Of a stretch of 64,000 nt of DNA, positions 26,540 to 34,671 are shown in pieces. The stretch spans positions 16,737 through 80,736 of the forward strand of contig DAOTVZ010000162.1 of the NCBI GenBank assembly GCA_034436045.1. Direction: 5' to 3'. Below the pieces are notes generated by a model, which was given only the letters and a program-made list of their open reading frames with translations, was not told the origin of the DNA and did not search any database. The position numbers were made by a program, and so were the translations under genes. Origin of the DNA: H111-94 sp034436045 (GTDB lineage: Bacteria; Chloroflexota; Ktedonobacteria; Ktedonobacterales; Ktedonobacteraceae). Every line of letters starts with the position of its first letter. The first letter of the stretch is position 1.

Positions 26540-27424
26540 CTATAAGAAGTTTGGTACAACGGTGGAGATGAAGCGCTCTACCGTCTCGACATCGGGGAAG
26601 CGGAAGATGAAGTGGCTGACGCCCAGCGCGTGAAACTGCTCGATTTCGCGTGTCACCTCGGCGGCGTTACCCGCTACGTAGTGCTTTTGCGGATGCCGCA
26701 CCACCTGGGATGGGTTTTCGGAGACACTGAGCGTTGCCAGATAGGTTAGTTTGAGTGTTGAGAAATCGCGGCCAACCCGTTCGCAGTGCTGCTTGAGAAC
26801 AGAGAGTTTGCGCGCATAGGTTGCAACATCTACTGAGTTATAATTCCACCAGTCGGCGTAGCGCGCGACAATCGACAGGGTACGCTGCTCGCCGCCACCA
26901 CCGATCAGCAGAGGAATCATGGGGTCGGGACGAGGAGAACAATAGGCATCATGAATCTGATAGTGCTGACCCTCGAAGGTTGCAGGCTGTGTGCGCCACA
27001 GGAGACGAATGATCTGTGCCGCCTCTTCAAGCTGCGCCATGCGTGTGCCGACAGGAGGATAGGGATAGCCATAGGCACGATACTCATCCTCTTTCCAGCC
27101 TGCGCCCAGGCCCAGAATCACGCGCCCGCCTGAGAGGATCTGCACATTGGCGGCCATCTTCGCCAGCAGAGCAGGATTGCGATAGGACTGCGACAGCACC
27201 AGCGTTCCCAGTTTGAATTGCGGATGCAACGCCGCCAAGTAGGTCAGCGTCGTAAAGCTTTCCAGCATGTCGGTGGCTTCCCATTGCAAATGATCTTCAA
27301 CCCAGATAGTGCTGAAGCCTGCTGTCAGGGCCTGAATGCTACGCTCGTTCTCCGCTATGATCTCTTGCAAAGAACGCCCCTGCTCATAGGGTTTGAGCAT
27401 GAAACCGAAGTCAAGTTCTGCCAT
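26540..27424 (-). CDS. LLM-class, probably F420-dependent, oxidoreductase
   Basis: Member of the luciferase-like monooxygenase superfamily, TIM-barrel enzymes that use F420 or FMN. Family marks are LDFGFMLKPYEQGRS at the N-terminus, FSTIWVEDHLQW, LGTLVLSQSYRNPALLAKMA, LSGGRVILGLGAGWKEDEYRAYGYPYP (quoted as a region) and PLLIGGGGEQRTLSIVARYADWWN. The 294-residue length fits the F420 group. ATG 27424 has AGGAGA upstream. It is monocistronic and convergent with the nuclease-like gene. Substrate is unknown, and F420 rather than FMN is inferred from overall resemblance. Confidence 0.9.
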   Translation of the reverse strand: MAELDFGFMLKPYEQGRSLQEIIAENERSIQALTAGFSTIWVEDHLQWEATDMLESFTTLTYLAALHPQFKLGTLVLSQSYRNPALLAKMAANVQILSGGRVILGLGAGWKEDEYRAYGYPYPPVGTRMAQLEEAAQIIRLLWRTQPATFEGQHYQIHDAYCSPRPDPMIPLLIGGGGEQRTLSIVARYADWWNYNSVDVATYARKLSVLKQHCERVGRDFSTLKLTYLATLSVSENPSQVVRHPQKHYVAGNAAEVTREIEQFHALGVSHFIFRFPDVETVERFISTVVPNFL

Positions 27425-27505
27425 CTATGTCTCCTGTCCAACAGTTCTCCTCTATCCCCCATTATACCATGCTCAACCATGCGCAAAATTGCTGTCCGTG
27501 AACTA

Positions 27506-27534
27506 TTGACAAGGAATGGGGAGTCCGCTATACT
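27506..27534 (+). promoter_or_regulatory. Promoter of the tRNA-His gene
   Basis: TTGACA (27506-27511) and TATACT (27529-27534) are separated by 17 bp, placing the transcription start about 15 bases before the mature tRNA. Confidence 0.8.
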
Positions 27535-27557
27535 AAAGCACGTGCTAAACAAGCTGT

Positions 27558-27631
27558 GGTGACCGTAGCTCAATCGGCAGAGCTCTGGATTGTGGCTCCA
27601 GCGGTTGTGGGTTCAAGCCCCATCGGTCACC
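27558..27631 (+). tRNA. tRNA-His (anticodon GTG)
   Basis: The cloverleaf is complete. Acceptor arms GTGACCG (27559-27565) and CGGTCAC (27624-27630) pair fully, with the extra G-1 at 27558 facing C73 at 27631, the mark of tRNA-His. The anticodon stem CTGGA/TCCAG encloses the loop TTGTGGC with anticodon GTG at 27592-27594. The T-loop GTTCAAG is present. CCA is not encoded. Confidence 0.97.
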
Positions 27632-27709
27632 CCTTCTTCATTTTTGGCTTCTTCACCGGTACCAGATACGGAGCATACTCACCGTTGGGGCACGTTTTGT
27701 GCCGCCACT

Positions 27710-28039
27710 GTCGAGTTTCCGGGTAAACGCTATGGAGTTCCTTTGCCCTTGCTGATACTGATAGCTTGCCTCGTTGCCTGTGGCGGCCCACAAAACCCCG
27801 ATGACTGTTCCATGATGCCGCCCGACAAAAATCCTCATCTGACGCTGGTAGGTGGAACACTGTTGCTCCAGGCAGACTACGCCAGTTCGCTGTATGCGCT
27901 GCAAGCAAACAACGGCGCACACCAGTGGCAGTATACGAACATCGGGTCGTTCACTGTACTGCAAAATACCATCTACACCAGCTCTTCTGATACTCTCTAT
28001 GCCTTGCAGCCAGTAACGGTCAACCGCCCTGGCAGGTGT
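27710..28039 (+). pseudogene. Remnant of a lipoprotein with PQQ-type beta-propeller repeats
   Basis: Directly after tRNA-His an open stretch encodes a lipoprotein-like signal (LPLLILIACLVACGG, lipobox LVAC) followed by propeller-type repeats (LYALQANNGAHQWQY, IYTSSSDTLYALQP). A complete protein of this type would have several more repeats, but the similarity ends after about 60 residues and the frame then runs into unrelated sequence. No ATG or GTG with a ribosome site exists between the tRNA and the signal; the only longer frame starts inside the tRNA. It therefore looks truncated at both ends. Confidence 0.55.
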
Positions 28040-28081
28040 CAAACTAAGCGTCAATTCAGACGGCATAGCACACACAACAGA

Positions 28082-28111
28082 GCGGTCGATGGTTTGTTGA
28101 CCATCAACCGC
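28082..28111 (-). terminator. Hairpin after the KaiC-associated receiver gene
   Basis: GCGGTCGATGGT (28082-28093) and ACCATCAACCGC (28100-28111) pair with one mismatch, about 20 bp past the stop of the minus-strand receiver gene. No T-run follows, so this is a moderate call. Confidence 0.4.
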
Positions 28112-28133
28112 CCACATAAAATGTTATATATTC

Positions 28134-28553
28134 TCATGTCTTTTGCTCAAGCAAGCGGTGGATCACGGCTTCAAGCTGGGCAAGATCAAACGGTTTAAAC
28201 ACGAAAGCATCTGCTGGCAGGTGGTTCACTGCCTTTCCTCCGCCTGCCGTTAGCAGGACAATAGGAGGAACATCTCGGTGCTGGGACGCTGCTTCCGCAT
28301 GAAGAGCCTTAATCAGTCCGGCCCCATCGAGAACGGGCATCATGAGATCGGTCAGCACCAGCGCAGGCCAGTGTTCGCGGGCGAGCATTAGCGCCTGATG
28401 CCCGTTGTACGCTACCAGAGGAGTATAGCCCCACTCCTCCACAATGGCCGCCAGCACTTCTGCAATGGCTTCTTCATCATCAACAATCAGGATCAGAGGT
28501 GGCTCCGTCGGCTTCGTCTTCTTTACATCATATGGGAGGTTTTGAGCGGTCAT
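28134..28553 (-). CDS. Single-domain response regulator (CheY-like), coupled to KaiC-like gene
   Basis: Stand-alone receiver domain without output domain. With the start at ATG 28553 it has 139 residues: acidic pair in LILIVDDEEA, phosphoacceptor D69 in LVLTDLMMP, Thr in VLLTAGGG and the Lys in FVFKPFDLAQ. The chosen ATG overlaps the TGA of the KaiC-like gene by four bases (ATGA), indicating translational coupling. A longer frame reaching 28589 lies inside that gene and is unlikely. The pairing suggests that the receiver works with the ATPase; no kinase is adjacent. Confidence 0.9.
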   Translation of the reverse strand: MTAQNLPYDVKKTKPTEPPLILIVDDEEAIAEVLAAIVEEWGYTPLVAYNGHQALMLAREHWPALVLTDLMMPVLDGAGLIKALHAEAASQHRDVPPIVLLTAGGGKAVNHLPADAFVFKPFDLAQLEAVIHRLLEQKT

Positions 28554-30148
28554 GGCTTCGATGCTCCTGGATTGCCTTCCAGTGAGCATGATAGGTGCTC
28601 AATATCCTCGCCCACTTTTACCTGTTGCAAGGCGAGCCTCTCCAGCATTGCTTGCCTGCCCTCATCGGCAGCAGGGAATTGAATGCCCTGTGCAGGGGCA
28701 AGCACCATCTCATGCACAGCATAATCATAGGCCGAAAAACGCATTTTGAGGACGGAGAAGAGACGGTAAAGATAACCCTGATGAATGGCTTGCCGGGTCA
28801 GTAACACATTTTCTGCCAGTACCGCCACCACATCGGCAGAAAAATCTATCTGGGTAGGCAACAACCGTGGTATCTCCTTAATGGCCAGTAATGTCACACC
28901 TTGAGCGCGCAACGCCGCCATGAGCGCGGCCAGATAATCGGGTACCCGCGCTTTACCACTGCTTTCCTCCACAGCGCGTTCGAGTTCAGCAATGCTGTCG
29001 ATGACAACACGACGAGCATTCGTCTGTTCCAGGGCAATCAACAGGTGCGTTGCCACCTGGTCGGGGTCCAGTTCAACCGGCTCCCAACGCTGCAAGAGCA
29101 ATTTTCCACCCGCTTTACCAGTTGCCAGCGCCGCGCGCAGGTGTGTACCCATCCCGAAAGCATCAGCCTTCTGCATTAATTGCTCACCCGTCTCACGAAA
29201 GCCGAGAAAGAGTACTGCTTCGCCCTGACTCACTCCGGCCAGGGCGAACTGGAACGCCAGCAGCGTCTTCCCTGTGCCCTGGCTTCCCACCAGTAACGTA
29301 CCGGTCTGTCGCGTGAGGCCCCCACCAAGCAGGCTATCCAGTCTCGGCAAACCAAAGGTGGCTCGCTCTGAAAGCGCTGTGTGGGTGGATGAAGCAGGCC
29401 AACCTTCAAAGGTCAAGGAACGAGTCCGCGCTTCCAGGCGCGGAAAGATTTGTATACCCCCTTCATCCATATGGAGACTGTGACGCCCTACCAATGGCGC
29501 ACGCCCCCGTACCTTGAGGACTTCCAGGCTGCGAAATGTCCGCACTCCCTCCAACTTAGAATACAAACCGATGAGTGCATCAGCCGTAGTCATTTCAGGA
29601 AAGTGTTCCGGGTCGCGCGGATCGGCCTCGGTGGTAATTAGCATAGTAGTCCCCTGTAAACTCAGGCGCATTCCCAGGTTATAGATGAGCTGGCGCGTAG
29701 CTGCGATATCCCTGTAGATATCCCGAATCCCCTGAAAGCCATCGAGAATGACCAGATTCGCCTGCACCTGACTTACGGTCGCCGCAATCTCTTGATATAA
29801 GGTAGAAACTCCCTGCGCGAGAAACTGCTGCAAGCTGAACACCTGCACACTACTACCAATCAGGTTTGGATCATAGAAGCGAAAATACTGTAGATGCTGC
29901 AATAATTTCATGGTTGATTCCGAAAAGGTTGTTAAGATCAGCACCTTCTGTCCACGTTTAGCGGCGGCAAAGCCGATCTGGCCCGCGAGCGTGGTTTTCC
30001 CGCTTCCTGGGGGGCCAAATAGAACAACCAGTTTACTGCGTGCCAGCCCCCCACCCAGCACGAGATCAAGCTGGGGGATACCAGTTGGCTCAAATACCTG
30101 CGGCCCCGGCATAGAGTCAGGAGCAGGGAAAGATATCTGTTGCATCAT
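28550..30148 (-). CDS. KaiC-like double-domain RecA-superfamily ATPase
   Basis: ATPase with two tandem KaiC/RecA-type domains. Domain 1 (about residues 18-245) has Walker A GPPGSGKT (45-52) and Walker B NLVILDGF. Domain 2 (about 262-510) has Walker A GSQGTGKT (288-295) and Walker B RVVIDSI. Each domain opens with a KaiC-like G(I/L)P.LD.(L/V)LGGGL segment. The length of 532 residues matches KaiC (about 519), but the tandem Glu pair expected after the second strand is not clear (TTFSES, FRETGE), and no KaiA or KaiB gene is present. A clock function should not be assumed; many such proteins act in signalling. GAGGAG precedes ATG 30148; ATG 30145 is equally possible. Confidence 0.9.
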   Translation of the reverse strand: MMQQISFPAPDSMPGPQVFEPTGIPQLDLVLGGGLARSKLVVLFGPPGSGKTTLAGQIGFAAAKRGQKVLILTTFSESTMKLLQHLQYFRFYDPNLIGSSVQVFSLQQFLAQGVSTLYQEIAATVSQVQANLVILDGFQGIRDIYRDIAATRQLIYNLGMRLSLQGTTMLITTEADPRDPEHFPEMTTADALIGLYSKLEGVRTFRSLEVLKVRGRAPLVGRHSLHMDEGGIQIFPRLEARTRSLTFEGWPASSTHTALSERATFGLPRLDSLLGGGLTRQTGTLLVGSQGTGKTLLAFQFALAGVSQGEAVLFLGFRETGEQLMQKADAFGMGTHLRAALATGKAGGKLLLQRWEPVELDPDQVATHLLIALEQTNARRVVIDSIAELERAVEESSGKARVPDYLAALMAALRAQGVTLLAIKEIPRLLPTQIDFSADVVAVLAENVLLTRQAIHQGYLYRLFSVLKMRFSAYDYAVHEMVLAPAQGIQFPAADEGRQAMLERLALQQVKVGEDIEHLSCSLEGNPGASKP

Positions 30149-30701
30149 GCACTCCTCTTCTTGTCTAGCAACCAGATTGGATGCAATAGTCCATCATGTG
30201 CTTCCCTGGTACCCCATCACATTTTACTTAAACAGTCTGAGATAACACGCTTATCTCTTTCAACAGGAAAGCGTAACGTGCAACATTCCCCAGACAGTAC
30301 ATGGAACGAATGCTTCCAAAGTATTATTGAGATTACTATATATGAAACTACGAAGAAAATCAAACCCAACAATTATACGGAAAGCCGCCTCTACTTAAAG
30401 AGATGAAGTCAGACAAATCTTTATGGATGGAATATAATTAATCGCCAGTTATACTGTATTATTTCTGCATACAATACATCAGCTTGACACGTTCCTGTAA
30501 GATACAATAAGTTCTACAGCATAATCTGCTAGCAATTATCCTGTAGCAATATTCTTTTAAGTATCCATACGCAGCTTGCCCGGAAAATATGGGGGTGAAT
30601 ACTCCGTATCTGCTATTACCTCTCTGAGAACGAAGGATAGCATAGTCCTGTGGTAATTACGTAATGGCATCATAAGCCATCGTGAAGGGAAGAGATAGAA
30701 C
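30149..30701. other. AT-rich intergenic region between divergent KaiC-like and receiver genes
   Basis: About 550 bp, clearly richer in AT than its neighbours, with no supported reading frame. It must contain promoters for both flanking genes. A TTGACA at about 30484 has no -10 at a proper distance (CAATAA at 15 bp is the best). I see no repeat or RNA gene in it. Confidence 0.5.
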
Positions 30702-31121
30702 ATGAATGGACAGGCTACATGTCGCATTTGTGTCATTAATGACTCGCCTGATTTTTTAGAAATGATGCATGCCCTGCTGGAAATGGAAGGCTACACAGTC
30801 AGGGTTGAGCATGAAATAGCCGCGCGCCTGGACAAGATCGAGGAGTGGCAGCCCGATCTTATGGTCATTGATATTCTAAAAGGCCGCACTCCCATCGGCT
30901 GGGAACTCATTCACCAGATACAGCAGCATCCTACCCTGGCCGCTATCCCGATTATCGTTTGCACGGCAGCGGCCCAGGAAGTGCGGGGCAAAGAGGCAAT
31001 GCTGGCCCAACAAAATATAGCCGTGCTGCTCAAACCGTTTGAGATCAATGATCTGCTAGCCCTCATAGAGCAACTTGCTGGTCAACGCGAACAGAACTTA
31101 GATGAAGATATGTGTCCGTAA
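30702..31121 (+). CDS. Single-domain response regulator
   Basis: CheY-like receiver of 139 residues: acidic pocket INDSPDF near the N-terminus (Asn in place of the first Asp), phosphoacceptor D57 in LMVIDILK, Thr in IIVCTAAAQ and Lys in VLLKPFEIND. No output domain is attached, so it acts through protein contact. It is divergent from the KaiC-like gene and its receiver partner, across the AT-rich gap, suggesting one signalling island. GGGAAGAGA lies upstream of ATG 30702. Confidence 0.9.
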   Translation: MNGQATCRICVINDSPDFLEMMHALLEMEGYTVRVEHEIAARLDKIEEWQPDLMVIDILKGRTPIGWELIHQIQQHPTLAAIPIIVCTAAAQEVRGKEAMLAQQNIAVLLKPFEINDLLALIEQLAGQREQNLDEDMCP

Positions 31122-31142
31122 TTTATTGAGATTGATTCGGTG

Positions 31143-31207
31143 GATCTGAGATTGAGACTCACAAAGACTTCCACTATCTGTGGTGAGGCCTTTGTGGGTC
31201 TCAGATC
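31143..31207. terminator. Bidirectional hairpin between convergent receiver and hspR genes
   Basis: GAGACTCACAAAG (31155-31167) pairs with CTTTGTGGGTCTC (31190-31202) with one mismatch, with inner and outer extensions (GATCTGAG/CAGATC). It lies between the stops of convergent genes and probably serves both. Confidence 0.6.
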
Positions 31208-31210
31208 GTC

Positions 31211-31528
31211 TCATTCTCTTCCACGCGCACGTTCCAGATCGGCTTGCAACTCATCTATGCGTTGGAGTAAGCGAATAATCACTTCCACACCGGCCAGGTT
31301 GATACCCAGATCATAGTGCAGGCGGCGAATGCGCCGCAACAGCATGATCTCTTCCTCACTATAGCGTAACTCTCCGTCAACCTCTTCCCCTGCGACCAGC
31401 CCTAATGCGCGTAGATGACGAATCGTGCCAGGTGCCAGGTGGCTTGCCGTCGCCGTCTCTTGCTCACTATACAAAAGCGGTGAACGATGTTGCACAATGG
31501 TAATGCGTGTTACATGTTGTTCATTCAT
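31211..31528 (-). CDS. hspR: MerR-family heat-shock repressor, HspR-like
   Basis: DNA-binding repressor of the dnaK operon in HspR systems, where DnaK acts as co-repressor. The 105 residues begin at ATG 31528 (GGGGGAAG upstream) and hold a MerR-type helix-turn-helix ([20 protein letters not shown], with RALGLVAG and a [20 protein letters not shown] segment). A leucine-rich coiled coil follows ([20 protein letters not shown]). No metal- or drug-binding domain is present. It overlaps the end of dnaJ by 8 bp as the last gene of the operon, the standard actinobacterial hspR position. No perfect HAIR operator was found. Confidence 0.88.
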   Translation of the reverse strand: MNEQHVTRITIVQHRSPLLYSEQETATASHLAPGTIRHLRALGLVAGEEVDGELRYSEEEIMLLRRIRRLHYDLGINLAGVEVIIRLLQRIDELQADLERARGRE

Positions 31529-32528
31529 GGCTGCTGCTTCCCCCCGCCGTTGCCGCCTGGCTGTCATAGCCGAGAGAGCGGGCAAAGGCCTCGAAGAGAC
31601 GACGTTGTTCGGCATTTAAGTGCGTGGGCAACACCACATTCGCCTCAGCATATAAATCACCACGTTTATCAGGTTGCCCCAGCAGCGGCATACCCTGGCC
31701 CCGTAGTCTAAAGGACGTGCCGTTGGCGGTTTCCGGTGGAATGCGCAACTGGAGCCTCCGCCCATCGGGCGTTACTACCTGCGCATTGCCGCCGAGGATC
31801 GCTGTTGCCAAAGGAACATCCACGCGCGTGCGTAGCGTGGCACCTTCTCGTGTAAAGCGTGGGTCTGGTAATACATGCACACGCAAATAGAGGTCGCCCT
31901 GTCCCGCTCCGGCCTGACCGGCAATACGTATACGCGAACCTTCATCGACCCCCGGTGGGATCTTCACTTCCAACCGACGAGTACTCCCATCTGGCTGTGT
32001 TAGCTCGAAAACGCGCGTTGTTCCACGATAGGCATCCGCGAGGGAGATCTCCACCTCGGCCTCCACATCCTGTCGAGGCGGTGCATAAGCGCCTTGTTGA
32101 GCACGTCCGGTCGTGCGCGCCTGTCTCGTTGCGCCCGGAAAGCCTGAACCGAAGAACGCTTCGAAGAAATCAGAGAAAGGAGACGTGCCTCCAAAAAGGT
32201 CGTTCAGGTCTTCCTCGCTCATGGTATAGTAGTGGGTACGTGTCCCACCGGCCCCCGGTGCGCCCGTGGGGCCTGCAAAATCGCTCCACCGTCCATAGCG
32301 CTGATACTGTTCGCTCAGTTCATCATAACGTTTCCGTTTCTCAGGATCAGACAGAACCTCGTGGGCCTCGTTGATTTCCTTAAATTTCTCTTCGGCTGCC
32401 TTATTTCCCGGATTGACATCAGGGTGATACTGCCGCGCCAGCTTGCGATACGCTTTTTGAATATCCTTCTGGCTGGCATTCTTGTCCACGCCCAGAATCT
32501 TATAATAGTCTTTAAAGTCAACGGACAT
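31521..32528 (-). CDS. dnaJ: DnaJ-family co-chaperone, type II (CbpA-like, no zinc finger)
   Basis: Stimulates the ATPase of DnaK and delivers unfolded protein. The J-domain occupies residues 1-70 with the HPD motif in [11 protein letters not shown] Gly/Phe-rich region follows ([21 protein letters not shown]), then the two beta-barrel substrate domains ([37 protein letters not shown]). The four CXXCXGXG zinc repeats of type I DnaJ are absent, making it CbpA/DnaJ2-like. At 335 residues it is normal. It lies between the DUF505 gene and hspR in the dnaK operon. Confidence 0.95.
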   Translation of the reverse strand: MSVDFKDYYKILGVDKNASQKDIQKAYRKLARQYHPDVNPGNKAAEEKFKEINEAHEVLSDPEKRKRYDELSEQYQRYGRWSDFAGPTGAPGAGGTRTHYYTMSEEDLNDLFGGTSPFSDFFEAFFGSGFPGATRQARTTGRAQQGAYAPPRQDVEAEVEISLADAYRGTTRVFELTQPDGSTRRLEVKIPPGVDEGSRIRIAGQAGAGQGDLYLRVHVLPDPRFTREGATLRTRVDVPLATAILGGNAQVVTPDGRRLQLRIPPETANGTSFRLRGQGMPLLGQPDKRGDLYAEANVVLPTHLNAEQRRLFEAFARSLGYDSQAATAGGSSSHE

Positions 32529-32597
32529 ACACTCACTTCTCCAATGAACAAGCCCTCAAGGCAACCGGTGTCAACGCGGCCTGATGGAAGTATTATG

Positions 32598-34517
32598 CTA
32601 TGCCTGTGGTTCCTCCAACCGCGCATGAACTGCCAGAAGATCCAATCCCGACTCGGTGATAGTTACCTCTCCAATATAATGCCCCAGACGTGCAACATGC
32701 ACAACTTCTTTGAATTCTTGTGGCCCCAACCCCGTTAAGCGCTCTACTTCCACCCATTTTTCAGGCTGTATGCGCACTTTGCGCTCTTTGACATACAGTG
32801 TTCCCACCTGCCGCATTGCCGCCAGCAAACGGATAATCGTTGGTGTGACCGGGTGCCCAAGGTGCAAAGCGCCACTCACTGCCCGCGCTAACTGTTCTCC
32901 CAGAGGCGTGCGTACAATCTGGCCATCGACCAGGCGATCAATGTACCCTCGTGCCTCCAGCTTTTCAAAAGCCCAGAACCGTTTCTCTTCATCGAGCATG
33001 CCACGATCCCTGGTAGCCAGGGCAGGAATCTCATTGACTGTGTGCGGTAAATCCGTCAGCACCTCAGCTTCCATGCGTGTCAATGCCAACTTACGCTCAC
33101 AGTGCCGCGCCAGCACGGCATAGAAACGCCCGGCCTTCGTAACCCCACCTGCACCAATCAACCCTTCTTCACGCGCTTGCTCGACCCAGGAATCGGCCGG
33201 GGCCTGCAAGCGTGTGCAGACCGATGTCAATACTTTGACCGCCGTCGCAGTGATATCACGCGCGTTTCCCTCTTGCTCTAACACGACCTGGTAGCCAGTG
33301 GGGGTGAGTCGGTAGACAGTCTTCGCCCCTTCACGCTCCGCACGCACCAGCTCGAAGGCTTCCAGACTTACCAGCAACTGGTCAAGGTCCCAGAATGTGT
33401 TGAACCATTCTTCATGGCTCTTCAACTGCTCAAGCAACTCCACCACCTGGCGCTTTCTGGCCGGTTGCTCTTTTATCGTTCGGCCATAATGGCCTATGTA
33501 ATCCTGGTAGCGTTTGACCATACGATCAACCAGGACACGATGGAGCGTTTGCTTATCCGGCTGGAGCTGAGACTCATGGGAAGCTTCATTCAATTGATGG
33601 ATAGTGACCAGAAGCTCACCTTCAGCCTCCGTGATGGCGAAGGTAGGGCTGCGCTCGTCGCTTTCTCGCTGAAGTAACGAGTAAGCATACATGGCCGCCT
33701 GTCCTGCCGCAGTGAGTGTATCATCAGACTCGATATAGCCCAGCATATAGAGATTTGTCCGCTGCTCAGAGGTGAGAGCCGCGCGACCCTGATCTACCAG
33801 CAAGGCTAACACCTCCAGGATCGGCTCATTGAGCACAACAGTAAGGGGTGCATATCCTCCGCCTTTGCGCAATGCATTGTACACCGCCTGTCCCAACGCC
33901 GTCAAGGTAGAAACCTTCCCTTCCGGTATAGACCAGACGAGTAGCTCCATCGCCTCAAGCAAGGCAATATGTTCAGCCGGTATAGTAGCGCCGGGCCTGC
34001 TACTATAGCCCATCTGCATGGAACACAAAGAATTAGCTAACGCGCCATCGATCTCCAGGCGAGGACGGTAACGTGCTATGAAATCCGCCCAGGCTTCGCC
34101 GTACTTGTTTAAGCGCACAAAGGAACGCTGCTGAACGGCATCGTACACATTCTCCGTCAAACCACGAGAACTCAAGAGCTGTGTCGTCAAAGGGCCAACC
34201 CGCCCTTTATTGCGCCTTGCGGTCTGCAACGCCCCTCCCACAATAGAGTCTATCCAGTGCCAGTCCGCTTTGAACTGATCTAGCGGCGGAAGTAATTTTG
34301 CCTGAGCCATCGCCTCGATCAAGCGCAAAGCCTCCTGTCCTGCGTAGGTCAGTCGATATGAACGTGGCACTTCAAGCAATACCAACCCTTGTAGCTCAAG
34401 CAGGCGGTAGACAGGCTGCTGCGAGTCATCCTCGGTCAATGTATAGACAGAGCGCCCTGCATTCTCACTGTTCGCAAGCTGTTTCAGGGCACGCAGGTGT
34501 GTAGTGGAAATGAACAT
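32598..34517 (-). CDS. DUF505-type protein in the dnaK operon
   Basis: Large soluble protein (639 residues) with repeated winged-helix-like units. Phrases such as RLTYAGQEALRLIEAM, TLTALGQAVYNALR, TLTAAGQAAMYAYSLL, YRLTPTGYQVVLEQ and KAGRFYAVLARHC recur, each like a wing of a DNA-binding helix-turn-helix. The overall sequence matches my knowledge of DUF505, a family of unknown function. Its position between dnaK and dnaJ implies heat-shock co-expression. It might be a multi-domain regulator or scaffold; no catalytic motif is visible. AAAGGA precedes ATG 34517. Confidence 0.85.
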   Translation of the reverse strand: MFISTTHLRALKQLANSENAGRSVYTLTEDDSQQPVYRLLELQGLVLLEVPRSYRLTYAGQEALRLIEAMAQAKLLPPLDQFKADWHWIDSIVGGALQTARRNKGRVGPLTTQLLSSRGLTENVYDAVQQRSFVRLNKYGEAWADFIARYRPRLEIDGALANSLCSMQMGYSSRPGATIPAEHIALLEAMELLVWSIPEGKVSTLTALGQAVYNALRKGGGYAPLTVVLNEPILEVLALLVDQGRAALTSEQRTNLYMLGYIESDDTLTAAGQAAMYAYSLLQRESDERSPTFAITEAEGELLVTIHQLNEASHESQLQPDKQTLHRVLVDRMVKRYQDYIGHYGRTIKEQPARKRQVVELLEQLKSHEEWFNTFWDLDQLLVSLEAFELVRAEREGAKTVYRLTPTGYQVVLEQEGNARDITATAVKVLTSVCTRLQAPADSWVEQAREEGLIGAGGVTKAGRFYAVLARHCERKLALTRMEAEVLTDLPHTVNEIPALATRDRGMLDEEKRFWAFEKLEARGYIDRLVDGQIVRTPLGEQLARAVSGALHLGHPVTPTIIRLLAAMRQVGTLYVKERKVRIQPEKWVEVERLTGLGPQEFKEVVHVARLGHYIGEVTITESGLDLLAVHARLEEPQA

Positions 34518-34567
34518 AGAATCTGTCCTTTCTCCGACAAGATTTGGATATAGTCAGGTATGACACT

Positions 34568-34605
34568 CACAAGGGGTATCACTATATGTAGTGATACCCC
34601 TTGTG
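34568..34605 (-). promoter_or_regulatory. Perfect 17-bp hairpin between dnaK and the DUF505 gene
   Basis: Arms CACAAGGGGTATCACTA (34568-34584) and its exact complement (34589-34605) enclose a TATG loop. It sits in the 150-bp gap inside the operon and lacks a T-run. It may be a partial terminator, RNA-processing or stabilising element that sets dnaK levels above the downstream genes. Confidence 0.7.
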
Positions 34606-34671
34606 GGTATCAGGCCCCCGCCTCTCTGGCTGTACGTCTCTGGTCGATGAGATTCAGGTAGGAAGCAACCT

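Noticed and set aside
27590..27709. Protein start inside the tRNA-His gene for the propeller-type frame
   Set aside because: The TTG lies in the anticodon loop of a complete tRNA and has no ribosome site; the frame is only open by chance.
28550..30148. Circadian clock system based on the KaiC-like protein
   Set aside because: KaiA and KaiB are absent and the catalytic Glu pair is unclear, so only a KaiC-like ATPase can be claimed.
30484..30512. TTGACA as promoter for the receiver gene at 30702
   Set aside because: No -10 hexamer at 16-18 bp spacing; the best match is at 15 bp and the distance to the gene is about 190 bp.
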